Shown here: one piece after another, positions 30,173 through 38,338 of the stretch
Position numbering within the stretch: position 1 is the first letter of the stretch
Layout: each line of letters starts with the position of its first letter
Assembly (NCBI RefSeq): GCF_000374305.1
Contig: NZ_KB894096.1
Coordinates: forward strand, 519,572-583,571
DNA length: 64,000 bases
Source: Actinomadura flavalba DSM 45200
Lineage (GTDB): Bacteria; Actinomycetota; Actinomycetes; Streptosporangiales; Streptosporangiaceae
Reading direction: 5' to 3'
Translations under genes and position numbers: made by a program
The notes under the pieces: generated by a model
Told to the model about the DNA's origin: nothing
The model's input: the letters and a program-made list of their open reading frames with translations, nothing else
The model's database searches: none

Positions 30173-30801
30173 TGACGGCCCGCATCGACCATCTCGTCAC
30201 CTCCGGGACGTTCTCGCTGGACGGCGGCACCTGGGACGTCGACAACAACGTGTGGATCGTCGGCGACGACCGGGAGGCGATCGTCATCGACGCCGCGCAC
30301 GACGCCGACGCGATCGCGGCGGCCGTCGGCGACCGGCACCTGGTGGCGATCGTGTCCACGCACGGCCACGACGACCACATCGACGCCGCGCCCGCCCTCG
30401 CGGTGCGGACGGGTGCCCCGATCCTGCTGCACCCCGACGACCTGATGCTGTGGAAGCACCGGCACCCGGGCACGGCCCCGCACGGGCCGCTGGAGGACGG
30501 CCAGGTGATCACGGTCGCCGGGACCGAGCTGACCGTGCTGCACACCCCGGGCCACTCCCCCGGCGCGGTCTGCCTGTACGCGCCCGGTCTCGGCACGGTG
30601 TTCTCCGGCGACACGCTGTTCTCGGGCGGGCCGGGCGCGACGGGCCGGTCCTACTCCGACTTCGGCGTCATCATCGGCTCCATCCGGGAGCGGCTGCTGA
30701 CGCTGCCGCCGGAGACGGTCGTGCGCACCGGCCACGGCGACTCCACGACGATCGGCGGCGAGGCGCCGCATCTGGAGGAGTGGATCGCGCGCGGTCACTG
30801 A
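30172..30801 (+). CDS. Metallo-beta-lactamase-fold hydrolase paired with mycothiol dehydrogenase
   Basis: A 209-residue MBL protein with STHGHDDHIDA (about residue 62), LHTPGHSPGAVC (about 125), VFSGDTLFSGG and a late VRTGHGDST histidine. In actinobacteria this gene regularly follows the mycothiol-dependent formaldehyde dehydrogenase; hydrolysis of the S-formylmycothiol product to formate and mycothiol is the natural inference. The one-base stop/start overlap (TGATG) supports joint function. All zinc ligands appear present. Confidence 0.85.
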   Translation: MTARIDHLVTSGTFSLDGGTWDVDNNVWIVGDDREAIVIDAAHDADAIAAAVGDRHLVAIVSTHGHDDHIDAAPALAVRTGAPILLHPDDLMLWKHRHPGTAPHGPLEDGQVITVAGTELTVLHTPGHSPGAVCLYAPGLGTVFSGDTLFSGGPGATGRSYSDFGVIIGSIRERLLTLPPETVVRTGHGDSTTIGGEAPHLEEWIARGH

Positions 30802-30843
30802 CCGGGTTAAGGTCCCTGGGAACGTCGTGACCGGGAGGTGCGA

Positions 30844-31569
30844 GTGCGTCCCAGGGGCCTTGCCGCCGCCGCGCTGGGCGTCGCGGCGCTGGCGGGCTGC
30901 GGCACGCCGGGCGCCGCGTCGCCCCCGGCCGCGCCGCCGACGGCCGCCGTCCCCGCGGCGAGCCCGTCCGCCGCGTGGACGCCGCCGCCCGATCCGGCCC
31001 GGACGGCCCGTCCGCTCGGGAAGCCGGGGCGCTGGCGCGTCACGACGTACTACACGGCCGTCGAGAAGTACCACGGCGGAGAGCCGAAGGCCGTGCGGGG
31101 CTGCCCGCGACTGCACTGCAAGTGGGGCAGCACGCCGCTCGGCTCCTATCCCGAGGACTTCCTGAAGATCATCCGGGTGGAGGGCAGCGGGCGCATCACC
31201 GAGGGCCCCCGCGCGGGCCGCTACCTCAACTGGTCCAGCAGCACCGGCTGGTGGCTCGACACCACTCCGCGCGACTCGGGCGCCCGCCCGCTGCGCGCCT
31301 GGGAGTCGGCGGCGGCCGACCGCGACGTCCTCGCGCGCGGGCAGCGCTTCACGATCGCGGGCTGCGGGAGGAACGGCACCGGCAAGACCGTGCCCGCGCC
31401 GGTCTGCACGCTGTTCCAGCGCGCCACCTGGACGGTGACCGACGTGTTCCGCCCCGGCTGGGGCGGCGAGCACCACGCCGACCTCTACCTCGGCGAGGAG
31501 ACCGGGCCGGGCTTCACCCGGTCACCGCAGTACACCACGCTCCACGGCGCCACCCTCGTCGTCGCGTAG
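30844..31569 (+). CDS. Lipoprotein with 3D/double-psi-barrel-like domain
   Basis: A 241-residue secreted protein with a signal peptide and a lipobox at LAGC (about residue 18), then a Pro/Ala linker to about residue 60. The folded part begins WRVTTYYTAVEKYHGG and includes LHCKWGSTPLGSYP, FTIAGCGRNG and a final strand set. This resembles the 3D/RlpA-type barrel found in cell-wall hydrolases, but the catalytic aspartates are not obvious, so the family is tentative. Three or more cysteines could form disulfides outside the cell. GTG 30844 has GGGAGG 7 bases upstream. The 3' end overlaps the convergent cyclase gene by 48 bases. Confidence 0.65.
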   Translation: MRPRGLAAAALGVAALAGCGTPGAASPPAAPPTAAVPAASPSAAWTPPPDPARTARPLGKPGRWRVTTYYTAVEKYHGGEPKAVRGCPRLHCKWGSTPLGSYPEDFLKIIRVEGSGRITEGPRAGRYLNWSSSTGWWLDTTPRDSGARPLRAWESAAADRDVLARGQRFTIAGCGRNGTGKTVPAPVCTLFQRATWTVTDVFRPGWGGEHHADLYLGEETGPGFTRSPQYTTLHGATLVVA

Positions 31570-33117
31570 GCCCGGGTCGCGGGGCGAGGCGAGCCGGGTG
31601 GGGCGGCCGCGTCCGCGCAGCACGACCTCGTCGCCGAGGTCCCAGTGCTCCGCCTCGCCGGGGGCGGCGGTGAGCACCGCGCCGGACGCCAGCACGCGGG
31701 CGGGCGTGGACTTGGCGAGGTCGGTGAGGCGGGCGGCCTCGTTCACCGGGTCACCGATGACGGTGTACTCGAAGCGCTCCTCGGCGCCGATGTGCCCGGC
31801 GACGGCCTCGCCCGCCGACACCCCGATGGCCGCCCGGACGGCCGGGACGTCGGCGCGCAGCCGGGTGCCCAGCTCGCGGGCGGCGGCGAGCGCGCGGCCG
31901 GGAGCGTCCGGCAGGTCCAGCGGGGCGCCGAAGATCGCCAGCGCGGCGTCGCCCTCGAACTTGTTGATCCAGCCGCCGTGCGCGCCGACGACCTCCACCA
32001 CGACGGCGAAGAACGCGTTCAGCAGCCCGACGACCTCGGTCGGCGGACGGTCGGCGGCCAGCTCGGTGGAGCCGATGAGGTCGACGAACAGCACGGCGAC
32101 CTCGCGCTGCTCGCCGCCGAGGTCGATGCCGTGCTCCAGCGCGACGCGGGCGACGTCCACGCCGACCTGGCGGCCGAACAGGTCGCGCAGGCGCTCGTGC
32201 TCGCGCAGCCCGGCGGCCATGTGGTTGAACCCGACCTGGAGGCGGCCGATCTCGCTGGCGTCGTAGACGGGCACCTCGACGTCCAGGTCGCCGCGCTCGA
32301 CGCGCGCCAGCCCGAGCCGGACCGACTCGACCGGCGCCGCGATGGCGCGGGCGGCGCCGTAGGTGACGCCGAAGCCGACGGCGAGCGCGGTGCCGCCGAG
32401 GATGAGGACGGCGACGGCGAAGTCCACCAGCGAGACGGTGCGCAGCACGAGCGCGGCGGCGGCCAGCACGATCAGGCCGAGGATCGGCACGACCGTGCCG
32501 AGCGCCCAGGCCAGCACCGACCGCGCGACGACGCCCGGCAGCCCCGTACGCGTCGGCACGCCCTCGCGCAGCGCGGTCGTGACGGCGCGGCGCAGCATCC
32601 GTTCGGTGAGCAGGTAGACGATCGCGCAGGTGGTGAGGCCGCCGAGCAGGCTCGTCACGCCGAGCTTGGCGGCCAGCAGCGGCGAGAACGGCAGGTTGAT
32701 CGCGATCCAGCCGACGGTGCCGACCGACCAGAGCGCCAGGTGGACGCCCATCAGCCGCAGCGGGGCGTAGATGAGCAGCGAGCGGGCGCGTCCGCCGTCC
32801 TCACCGGCCAGGAAGACGGCGCTGATGCGCCGGTACAGCCGGGCGCCGAGCAGCAGGCCGAGCGGCAGCGCCAGCGCGAGGTAGGCGCTGAACAGCCACA
32901 GGTTGACGTCGCGCAGCCGTTCGGGGGCCTCGCCGCCTGGATCGGGCAGCACGACGGTGAACACCAGGACGACGAGGGCGCCGATGAGGTTGGCGAGCCC
33001 GGCCGCGATGGTGAGGAGGACGCGGGCGCGCCGCGCGACGGCCGGGCGCCCGGCACCGGGCGGGCCGTCGATCAGGCGCCAGAGCCCGATCGGCCGCGGC
33101 GGCTCGTCACTTCCCAT
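31522..33117 (-). CDS. Membrane-bound class III adenylate cyclase with HAMP domain
   Basis: A 531-residue receptor-type cyclase making cAMP. About six transmembrane helices span residues 30-255, a HAMP domain follows (AAPVESVRLGLARVERGDLD, about 255-315), then the catalytic domain. The metal aspartates lie in VLFVDLIGSTELA and NKFEGDAALAIFG. The lysine of NKFEGD and aspartate of IGDPVNEAARL are the adenine-selecting pair; Asn and Arg in VNEAARL supply the transition-state residues. All catalytic residues look intact. ATG 33117 was chosen since helix one follows soon after. The signal sensed by the membrane part is unknown. Confidence 0.88.
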   Translation of the reverse strand: MGSDEPPRPIGLWRLIDGPPGAGRPAVARRARVLLTIAAGLANLIGALVVLVFTVVLPDPGGEAPERLRDVNLWLFSAYLALALPLGLLLGARLYRRISAVFLAGEDGGRARSLLIYAPLRLMGVHLALWSVGTVGWIAINLPFSPLLAAKLGVTSLLGGLTTCAIVYLLTERMLRRAVTTALREGVPTRTGLPGVVARSVLAWALGTVVPILGLIVLAAAALVLRTVSLVDFAVAVLILGGTALAVGFGVTYGAARAIAAPVESVRLGLARVERGDLDVEVPVYDASEIGRLQVGFNHMAAGLREHERLRDLFGRQVGVDVARVALEHGIDLGGEQREVAVLFVDLIGSTELAADRPPTEVVGLLNAFFAVVVEVVGAHGGWINKFEGDAALAIFGAPLDLPDAPGRALAAARELGTRLRADVPAVRAAIGVSAGEAVAGHIGAEERFEYTVIGDPVNEAARLTDLAKSTPARVLASGAVLTAAPGEAEHWDLGDEVVLRGRGRPTRLASPRDPGLRDDEGGAVERGVLR

Positions 33118-33190
33118 GGTCGTGGAGCGTAGCCGGTCGCCTCCGCTGTTCCGTACGTCACACCGAGGGCGATTCGTCACATTGACGCGG

Positions 33191-33688
33191 TCAGGTGCGG
33201 AGCGGCTCCAGCAGCCGGTGCGGCTTGCGCAGCGCGACGCTCACGGGGTCGTCGCGGCCCGGCTCGCCGGGTCCGGGGTGGACCTCGACGTCGGCGACGG
33301 GCGGCCGTTCCCCGCAGGACGTGCAGGAACTGTCGGCGCGCAGGCTCCCGCCGCAGCCCGCGTGGACGAACGTCCGCTGCACGGGCCCCCGGGCGTGATG
33401 CCGCAGGCCCCAGCCGCCCAGCGCCATGATCACCGGGAACAGTTCGAGTCCGGCGGGGGTCGGCGTGTACTCGGCGCCGGACTTGGCGAGGACGCCGTCG
33501 CGGACGAGCGCGGCCAGCCGCGCCGACAGCACCGCGCGCGGGATGTCCAGGTGGGAGTGGAAGTCGCTGAACCGGCGGACGCCGTAGAGCGCGTCCCGCA
33601 CGATCAGCAGCGTCCACCGCTCGCCGACGATCTCCAGCGCGCGGGCGACGGCGCAGTCCTGCGCGGCGTAGTCCTTGCCGAGTGCCAT
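33191..33688 (-). CDS. HxlR-family transcriptional regulator
   Basis: A 165-residue winged-helix protein with the HxlR signature: CAVARALEIVGERWTLLIVRD, then RFSDFHSHLDIPRAVLSARL as the recognition helix region, and the wing GVLAKSGAEYTPTPAG. A C-terminal extension contains a C-x8-C-x2-C pattern, which could bind zinc or respond to thiol stress; this is inferred. It is divergent from an MFS exporter with two palindromes in the spacer, so it very likely controls that exporter. Confidence 0.87.
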   Translation of the reverse strand: MALGKDYAAQDCAVARALEIVGERWTLLIVRDALYGVRRFSDFHSHLDIPRAVLSARLAALVRDGVLAKSGAEYTPTPAGLELFPVIMALGGWGLRHHARGPVQRTFVHAGCGGSLRADSSCTSCGERPPVADVEVHPGPGEPGRDDPVSVALRKPHRLLEPLRT

Positions 33689-33711
33689 GGCCCCAGCCTA
33701 CCCCGATCGCG

Positions 33712-33726
33712 GTTCGGTGACCGAAC
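33712..33726. promoter_or_regulatory. HxlR operator 1
   Basis: GTTCGG-N3-CCGAAC palindrome between the HxlR gene and the MFS gene. The identical core recurs at 33750-33764 within operator 2. Confidence 0.75.
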
Positions 33727-33746
33727 TTCGCTGTGTTACGGTTCCC

Positions 33747-33767
33747 GTGGTTCGGTCACCGAACCAC
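33747..33767. promoter_or_regulatory. HxlR operator 2
   Basis: GTGGTTCGG-N3-CCGAACCAC, a perfect 9-base-arm palindrome 20 bases before the MFS start. Binding here would block the exporter promoter. TTACGGT between the two sites may be the -10. Confidence 0.8.
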
Positions 33768-33787
33768 GATTCCCCCGAGGAGCACCC

Positions 33788-35161
33788 GTGACGACGACTC
33801 TGCCGCGTCCTCCCCGCACGGCCACGGCCGTGCTCGCCCTGCCCGCCGCCGCGACCCTGCTCGCGCTGATGAACTACACCGCCCCGATCGCGACCCTGCA
33901 CGGCACCGCCACCGCGCTCGGCGCGGGCGCCGGCGGCACGATCTGGATCCTGTCCGCCGTCAACCTCGGCCTGGCCGCCGCGCTGCTCCCCGCCGGGAGC
34001 CTCGCCGACGACCACGGCCGCCGCCGCGTCTTCGTCCTCGGCGCGCTGCTGCTGGCCGCGACGAGCCTGCTGTGCGCGGCGGCGCCCGACGTCGTCTGGT
34101 ACTCGGCCGGGCGGATCGGCCAGGGCGCCGCCAGCGCCGCGCTGCTCGCGGCGGGGCTCGGCGTCATCGGGGCGTCCGCGCACGGCGAGCAGCGCGCCCG
34201 GGGCACGACGCTGTGGGGGGCGATGCTCGGCCTCGGCATCGCGCTCGGCCCGCTCGCCGCCGCCGTCCTGGACGCGGCCGGCTGGCGGCTCTGGTACGTC
34301 GTGACGGCGCTCGCCGCGCTCGCCCTCGCGGCCGTCGCGCGGCGGACGCTGCCCGAGTCCCGCGCGGCGCACCGGCGCGGGCTGGACGTGCCCGGCGTCC
34401 TCACCCTCGCGGGCGGGTCGGCGGCGCTGCTCACCGCCGTGACGCTCGGCCGCACCGGCTGGCGCGCCCCCGGCGTCGCGGTCGCGTTCGCGCTCGCCGC
34501 GCTGCTGCTCGCCGCGTTCACGGTCATCGAGCTACGGCGGGCGCGGCCCATGCTCGACCCCCGGCTGCTGCGCCGCCCGCTGTTCCTGCTGTCGGTCACC
34601 GGCGCGTTCGTCGTCGGCGTGGGCGTCATCGGCGGCATGAGCCTGCTCGCCCCCGTCCTCGACCAGGGTCTCGGCCTGTCCACGCTCGGTGCCGCGCTGC
34701 TGTTCACCGTCTGGTCCGGGGTGTCGTTCGTCGCCGCGCTCGGCGTCCGGCGGCTGCCGCCGCACTGGCACCCCGGCAGCCTGCTCGCCCTGGCCCTGGC
34801 GCTGTCCGGGATCGGCACGCTGGCGCTGCTGGGCCTCGACGCCGGGACGCGGTGGTGGACGCTCGTGCCGGGCCTGGTCATCGCGGGCGTCGGCAGCGGC
34901 GTCGGCAACGCGATGCTGGCCCGGCTGGCGCTGGAGGGCGTCCCGCCCGAGCAGGCGGGCATGGGCTCGGGCGCGGCCAACACCGCGCGCTACGTCGGCG
35001 CGTCCGTGGGCGTCGCCGTGATGATCGCGATCGCGTCGGCGGCGGGCGGCGACGACCCGGCCGGGCTGCTGCGCGGCACCCCCGTGGCGCTGGGCGTCGG
35101 CGGGGTCCTGTGCCTGCTGGGCGCGGGGCTCGCGCTCGTCGTCAGGCGAGTTCCTCGATGA
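33788..35161 (+). CDS. MFS transporter (DHA2-like drug exporter)
   Basis: A 457-residue permease with 12-14 hydrophobic helices. Motif A between helices 2 and 3 is GSLADDHGRRRVF; a motif C-like GLGIALGPLAAAVLDAAGWR follows in helix 5. This is typical of proton-driven multidrug exporters. GTG 33788 has GAGGAG upstream; the longer frame comes through shadow sequence of the regulator gene. Expression is probably derepressed by a ligand of the adjacent HxlR regulator. The last 20 bases overlap the convergent VWA gene. Confidence 0.87.
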   Translation: MTTTLPRPPRTATAVLALPAAATLLALMNYTAPIATLHGTATALGAGAGGTIWILSAVNLGLAAALLPAGSLADDHGRRRVFVLGALLLAATSLLCAAAPDVVWYSAGRIGQGAASAALLAAGLGVIGASAHGEQRARGTTLWGAMLGLGIALGPLAAAVLDAAGWRLWYVVTALAALALAAVARRTLPESRAAHRRGLDVPGVLTLAGGSAALLTAVTLGRTGWRAPGVAVAFALAALLLAAFTVIELRRARPMLDPRLLRRPLFLLSVTGAFVVGVGVIGGMSLLAPVLDQGLGLSTLGAALLFTVWSGVSFVAALGVRRLPPHWHPGSLLALALALSGIGTLALLGLDAGTRWWTLVPGLVIAGVGSGVGNAMLARLALEGVPPEQAGMGSGAANTARYVGASVGVAVMIAIASAAGGDDPAGLLRGTPVALGVGGVLCLLGAGLALVVRRVPR

Positions 35162-36533
35162 ACGCGGTGAGCTGCACCAGGTTGCGGCACTCGAACATCG
35201 GGACGACCGCGCCGTAGCGGGAGGCGGCCGAGTCGCCGGTGTCCCAGACGCCGCGCGGCTCGGGGTTCAGCCAGTAGGCGTGCCGGGCGCGGCCCGCCAG
35301 CTCGCGCAGGATCGGCAGCGACAGCTCGCCGTAGTTGGAGCGGGCGTCGCCGAGGACCAGCAGCGTCGCGTTCGGGCCGACGGCGTCGCCCCACTTCTCG
35401 TCGAACACCTTGATCGCGTGGCCGTAGTTGCTGCGGCCGGTGATCCAGACGAGGTCGGCCTCGCGCGCCATCCGCGTCATCGCGTCCGCCACGTCCACGC
35501 CCGGCGCGAAGAACCGGGTGATCTCGTCGGTGCCGTCGATGAACGCGAACGCCCGCACCTTGCTGAACTGCTCGCGCAGCGCGAACGTCAGCAGCAGTGT
35601 GAAGTGCGCGAACGCCGACACCGAGTCGCTGGCGTCGCACAGGATCACCAGCTCGGGTCGGTGCGGGCGGCGCGGCCGGTGGACGGTGGTGAGCGGCACG
35701 CCGCCGCTGCCGAGCGACGCCCGGACGGTCCGGCGGAAGTCCAGGCGGCCCCGGTTCCCCGCCCGCTGCTTCTGCGCGAGCCGCGTCGCCAGCCGCCGCG
35801 CCAGCGGATGCACCTCGCGGCGCAGCGCGTCCAGCTCGGCGCGGCCCGCCCGGCCGAAGTCGAGCCGCTCCAGCGGCGGGCGGACCACCAGCCGCGCGGT
35901 GCGCTCGGTGCCGGTGTCCTCGGCGATGCGGCGGCGCACCTCGGTCGCGACCATGCCCTCGAACCGGGCGATCCGGTCGCGGAACGTGCGGCGCGCCACC
36001 CGCTCGGCCAGCCCGCCGCGCTCCCGCCCGGCCAGCACCGAGCGCAGCAGCCCCGCCATCAGCGTCTCGGGCGACAGCGAGCGCAGCACCCCCGTCGAGA
36101 ACCACGACTCCTGGCCGGGGGTGCGGCCGAACGACGCGACGGCGTCGCGGGCGAACTGCCGCAGCGCCGCCTCGTCGCCGTCCAGCAGCAGCCCCTCCAG
36201 CTCCGCGCGCCGCTCCTGGACGACCGGGTCCAGCGGGGCGGGGACGGGGGCGCCCTCCGCGTCCAGCGTCCGGCCCGGACGGTCCGGGACGTGCGCGGCG
36301 CCGTCCCCCAGCGCCGCCGGGTACCACAGGTCGAACAGCGTGTCGAAGGTGTCGCGGTGCGCGGGCCGCTTCACCAGCGTCGCCGCGTACGCGGCCCGCA
36401 GTGACGCCCGGTCCAGCAGGTCGACGGCGCCCAGCGCCCGCACCGCGTCGAGCCCCTCGGCGACCGACACCGGCAGCCCCGCCTCGCGCAGCGCGGCGAC
36501 GAACGCGGTGTGCCGGTCGACGAGCGAGCCCAC
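35142..36533 (-). CDS. VWA/CoxE-like protein
   Basis: A 463-residue protein of the CoxE/YeaD VWA type. The N-terminal half is helical (RHTAFVAALREAGLPVSVAEG, residues 7-27) and the C-terminal half is a von Willebrand A domain with a modified MIDAS: LVILCDASDSVSAF (D-x-S-x-S intact) and a later LLVLGDARSNYGE. Such proteins work with MoxR AAA+ ATPases in metal insertion or complex assembly, and the partner ATPase is the next gene upstream, 4 bases away. The client protein is not encoded nearby. Confidence 0.85.
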   Translation of the reverse strand: MGSLVDRHTAFVAALREAGLPVSVAEGLDAVRALGAVDLLDRASLRAAYAATLVKRPAHRDTFDTLFDLWYPAALGDGAAHVPDRPGRTLDAEGAPVPAPLDPVVQERRAELEGLLLDGDEAALRQFARDAVASFGRTPGQESWFSTGVLRSLSPETLMAGLLRSVLAGRERGGLAERVARRTFRDRIARFEGMVATEVRRRIAEDTGTERTARLVVRPPLERLDFGRAGRAELDALRREVHPLARRLATRLAQKQRAGNRGRLDFRRTVRASLGSGGVPLTTVHRPRRPHRPELVILCDASDSVSAFAHFTLLLTFALREQFSKVRAFAFIDGTDEITRFFAPGVDVADAMTRMAREADLVWITGRSNYGHAIKVFDEKWGDAVGPNATLLVLGDARSNYGELSLPILRELAGRARHAYWLNPEPRGVWDTGDSAASRYGAVVPMFECRNLVQLTAFIEELA

Positions 36534-36537
36534 CGCC

Positions 36538-37407
36538 TCAGCCCTTCAGGCCCAGCTCGGCCTCGGCGCGCCGCTGGTCGGAGACGTGCTTGAGCACGAC
36601 GCCGAGGGTGCGGGCGACGGCGGCCTCGTCCAGCTCGTCCAGGCCGAGCGCCAGCAGCGTGCGGGCCCAGTCGATCGTCTCGGCGATCGACGGCGCCTTC
36701 TTGACGTCCAGCGACCGCAGCGTGCCGACGGTCGCGACGAGCTGCGCCGCCAGCCCCGCCTCGATGCCCGGCACCCGCTCCAGCACGATCGCCCGTTCGC
36801 GCTCGGGCGACGGGTAGTCCAGGTGCAGGTACAGGCAGCGCCGCTTGAGCGCCTCGGACAGCTCCCGCGCCGCGTTGGAGGTGATGACGACGAACGGCCG
36901 CCGCACGGCGGCGATCGTGCCCAGCTCGGGGATCGTCACCTGGTAGTCCGACAGCACCTCCAGCAGCAGGCCCTCCACCTCGACGTCGGCCTTGTCGGCC
37001 TCGTCGATGAGCAGCACCGTCGGCTCGGCGCGGCGGATCGCCGCCAGCAGCGGGCGCTCCAGCAGGAAGTCGGCGGAGAAGATGTCGTCGTGGGTCTCCT
37101 GCCAGGCCCGGTCGGCGGGCGCGGCCTGGATCGCCAGGAGCTGCTTCTTGTAGTTGAACTCGTACAGCGCGCGGGCCTCGTCCAGGCCCTCGTAGCACTG
37201 GAGCCGGATCAGCCCGGCGCCGGTCGCGGCGGCGACCGCCTTGGCCAGCTCGGTCTTGCCGACGCCCGCCGGGCCCTCCACCAGCAGCGGCTTGCCCAGC
37301 TCCTGCGCCAGGAACACCGTGGTGGCGATGTCCGGATCGGTCAGGTAGCCGGTGCCGGCGAGCCGCAGCGCGGCGTCGTCGGGCGAGGCGAACAGCGGAT
37401 CGGTCAT
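36538..37407 (-). CDS. MoxR-family AAA+ ATPase
   Basis: A 289-residue AAA+ ATPase. Walker A is LLVEGPAGVGKTELAKAVA (about residue 43), Walker B TVLLIDEADKADVEVEGLLLE (about 128), sensor 1 FVVITSNAARELSEALKRRCL. The alpha-helical lid is at the C-terminus. MoxR proteins act as chaperones with VWA partners, and the downstream VWA gene supplies one. ATG 37407 gives the normal family length; the longer frame is a shadow. A short lipoprotein gene lies 35 bases upstream on the same strand. Confidence 0.9.
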   Translation of the reverse strand: MTDPLFASPDDAALRLAGTGYLTDPDIATTVFLAQELGKPLLVEGPAGVGKTELAKAVAAATGAGLIRLQCYEGLDEARALYEFNYKKQLLAIQAAPADRAWQETHDDIFSADFLLERPLLAAIRRAEPTVLLIDEADKADVEVEGLLLEVLSDYQVTIPELGTIAAVRRPFVVITSNAARELSEALKRRCLYLHLDYPSPERERAIVLERVPGIEAGLAAQLVATVGTLRSLDVKKAPSIAETIDWARTLLALGLDELDEAAVARTLGVVLKHVSDQRRAEAELGLKG

Positions 37408-37442
37408 CCCCCGCCCTTCCTGGTCGGGCCGCGGACCGGCCG

Positions 37443-37841
37443 TCACCGCTTGCTCTTGACGTACTTCTGGTTCGTTCCCGAGAAGATGAACGCGCCCTTC
37501 TCCAGCGTCGCGCCCCAGTACGACGCCGTCTGCGGGTCGCCACCCTGCCAGGAGAACCGGAACTTGTCGTCGCCCTCGGGGATGGCCTGGCCGGTCCACA
37601 GCGTCTGGCCGTCCTTCTTCCAGACGCCGGTGCCGTCGCCCTTGAACTCGAAGTAGTCCTTCTGCGGGCTCACCCAGCGGCCCACCAGGGCCTTGACCTG
37701 CGCGGGCTTCACCTCGGGCGGCGGCGGCAGGCTCGTGGACGGCGCCGCGGCGGGCGCCTTGGGGGCGTGGCCGCCGCACGCGCTCAGCGCGAGGACCGCG
37801 CCGAGACCGACGGCGGCGAGAGGACGGGACCGCACACGCAC
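37443..37841 (-). CDS. Small lipoprotein
   Basis: A 132-residue protein with a signal peptide and lipobox LSAC (about residue 22), a Pro/Ala linker, and a small beta-rich domain: VGRWVSPQKDYFEFKGDGTGVW, then KFRFSWQGGDPQTASYW and FIFSGTNQKYVK. The layout resembles lipocalin-like DUF domains that report or bind cell-wall material, but I do not recognise the family. GTG 37841 sits 5 bases after GGAGG; the ATG eight codons earlier would place that site inside the gene. It may be co-transcribed with moxR. Confidence 0.7.
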   Translation of the reverse strand: MRVRSRPLAAVGLGAVLALSACGGHAPKAPAAAPSTSLPPPPEVKPAQVKALVGRWVSPQKDYFEFKGDGTGVWKKDGQTLWTGQAIPEGDDKFRFSWQGGDPQTASYWGATLEKGAFIFSGTNQKYVKSKR

Positions 37842-37914
37842 GAGCACCTCCGGAGCGAAGTTCACGCAGTTTACCGACGGGTACCGTATCCGACCCGGCG
37901 CTGTGAAAGCGGGC

Positions 37915-37936
37915 GTCTCACCCCACGGTGTGAGAC
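37915..37936. repeat. Inverted repeat in a divergent spacer
   Basis: GTCTCAC-N8-GTGAGAC, between the lipoprotein gene (minus) and the small membrane protein gene (plus). A possible operator or hairpin; nothing identifies its binding protein. Confidence 0.4.
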
Positions 37937-37981
37937 CTGATCTCGCGCCCTGGTGTGACGCACAGCGCGCCGCCCCGCGCC

Positions 37982-37987
37982 TATAAC
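37982..37987 (+). promoter_or_regulatory. -10 box of a probable leaderless promoter
   Basis: TATAAC lies 6 bases before the ATG at 37994, with no Shine-Dalgarno sequence. This is the spacing expected when transcription begins at the start codon. A clear -35 was not found. Confidence 0.5.
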
Positions 37988-37993
37988 GGACCC

Positions 37994-38314
37994 ATGACGA
38001 TCCCGCGCCTGCCCCGCGACGACCTCGCCGCCGCGATGGCCGCCCGCCGCGAACTCGGCCCCGACTACGACGACGCCTTCGTGCAGAGCATCGTGGACCG
38101 CGTCGAGGAGACGCTGCGCGACCGGCCCAAGCCGCGCCCCCGCCGGGACGCCCCCGGCTGGGACACCGGCCTCGTGCTGCCGCTCGCCTCGCTGCTGGCG
38201 GCGATCCCGCTCAGCGCGATCGCCGTCGTCAACGCGGGGACGCTCGGGTTCGTCCTGTGCTGGGCCGCGATCGTGCTGATCAACGTGGTGCACGGCGCCT
38301 CCCGGCGCGGCTGA
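37994..38314 (+). CDS. Small two-helix membrane protein
   Basis: A 106-residue protein. The first 55 residues are soluble and charged (DLAAAMAARRELGPDYDDAFVQSIVDRVEETLR), an amphipathic segment common in actinobacterial small membrane proteins. Two transmembrane helices follow (about 58-77 and 80-100). The N-terminal pattern resembles proteins with a cytoplasmic DUF1707-like start, but the match is loose. ATG 37994 is supported by the TATAAC box. Function unknown. Confidence 0.7.
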   Translation: MTIPRLPRDDLAAAMAARRELGPDYDDAFVQSIVDRVEETLRDRPKPRPRRDAPGWDTGLVLPLASLLAAIPLSAIAVVNAGTLGFVLCWAAIVLINVVHGASRRG

Positions 38315-38327
38315 GACCGCGCCGGGA
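38300..38327. terminator. Bidirectional terminator overlapping a stop codon
   Basis: TCCCGGCGCGG-N6-CCGCGCCGGGA, an 11-base perfect stem whose loop contains the stop codon of the plus-strand gene, and which ends 12 bases before the convergent acyl-CoA dehydrogenase stop. Confidence 0.75.
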
Positions 38328-38338
38328 GACCGCCCGCG

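Noticed and set aside
30838..30843. GTG at 30838 as lipoprotein start
   Set aside because: It overlaps the Shine-Dalgarno GGGAGG; GTG 30844 has correct spacing.
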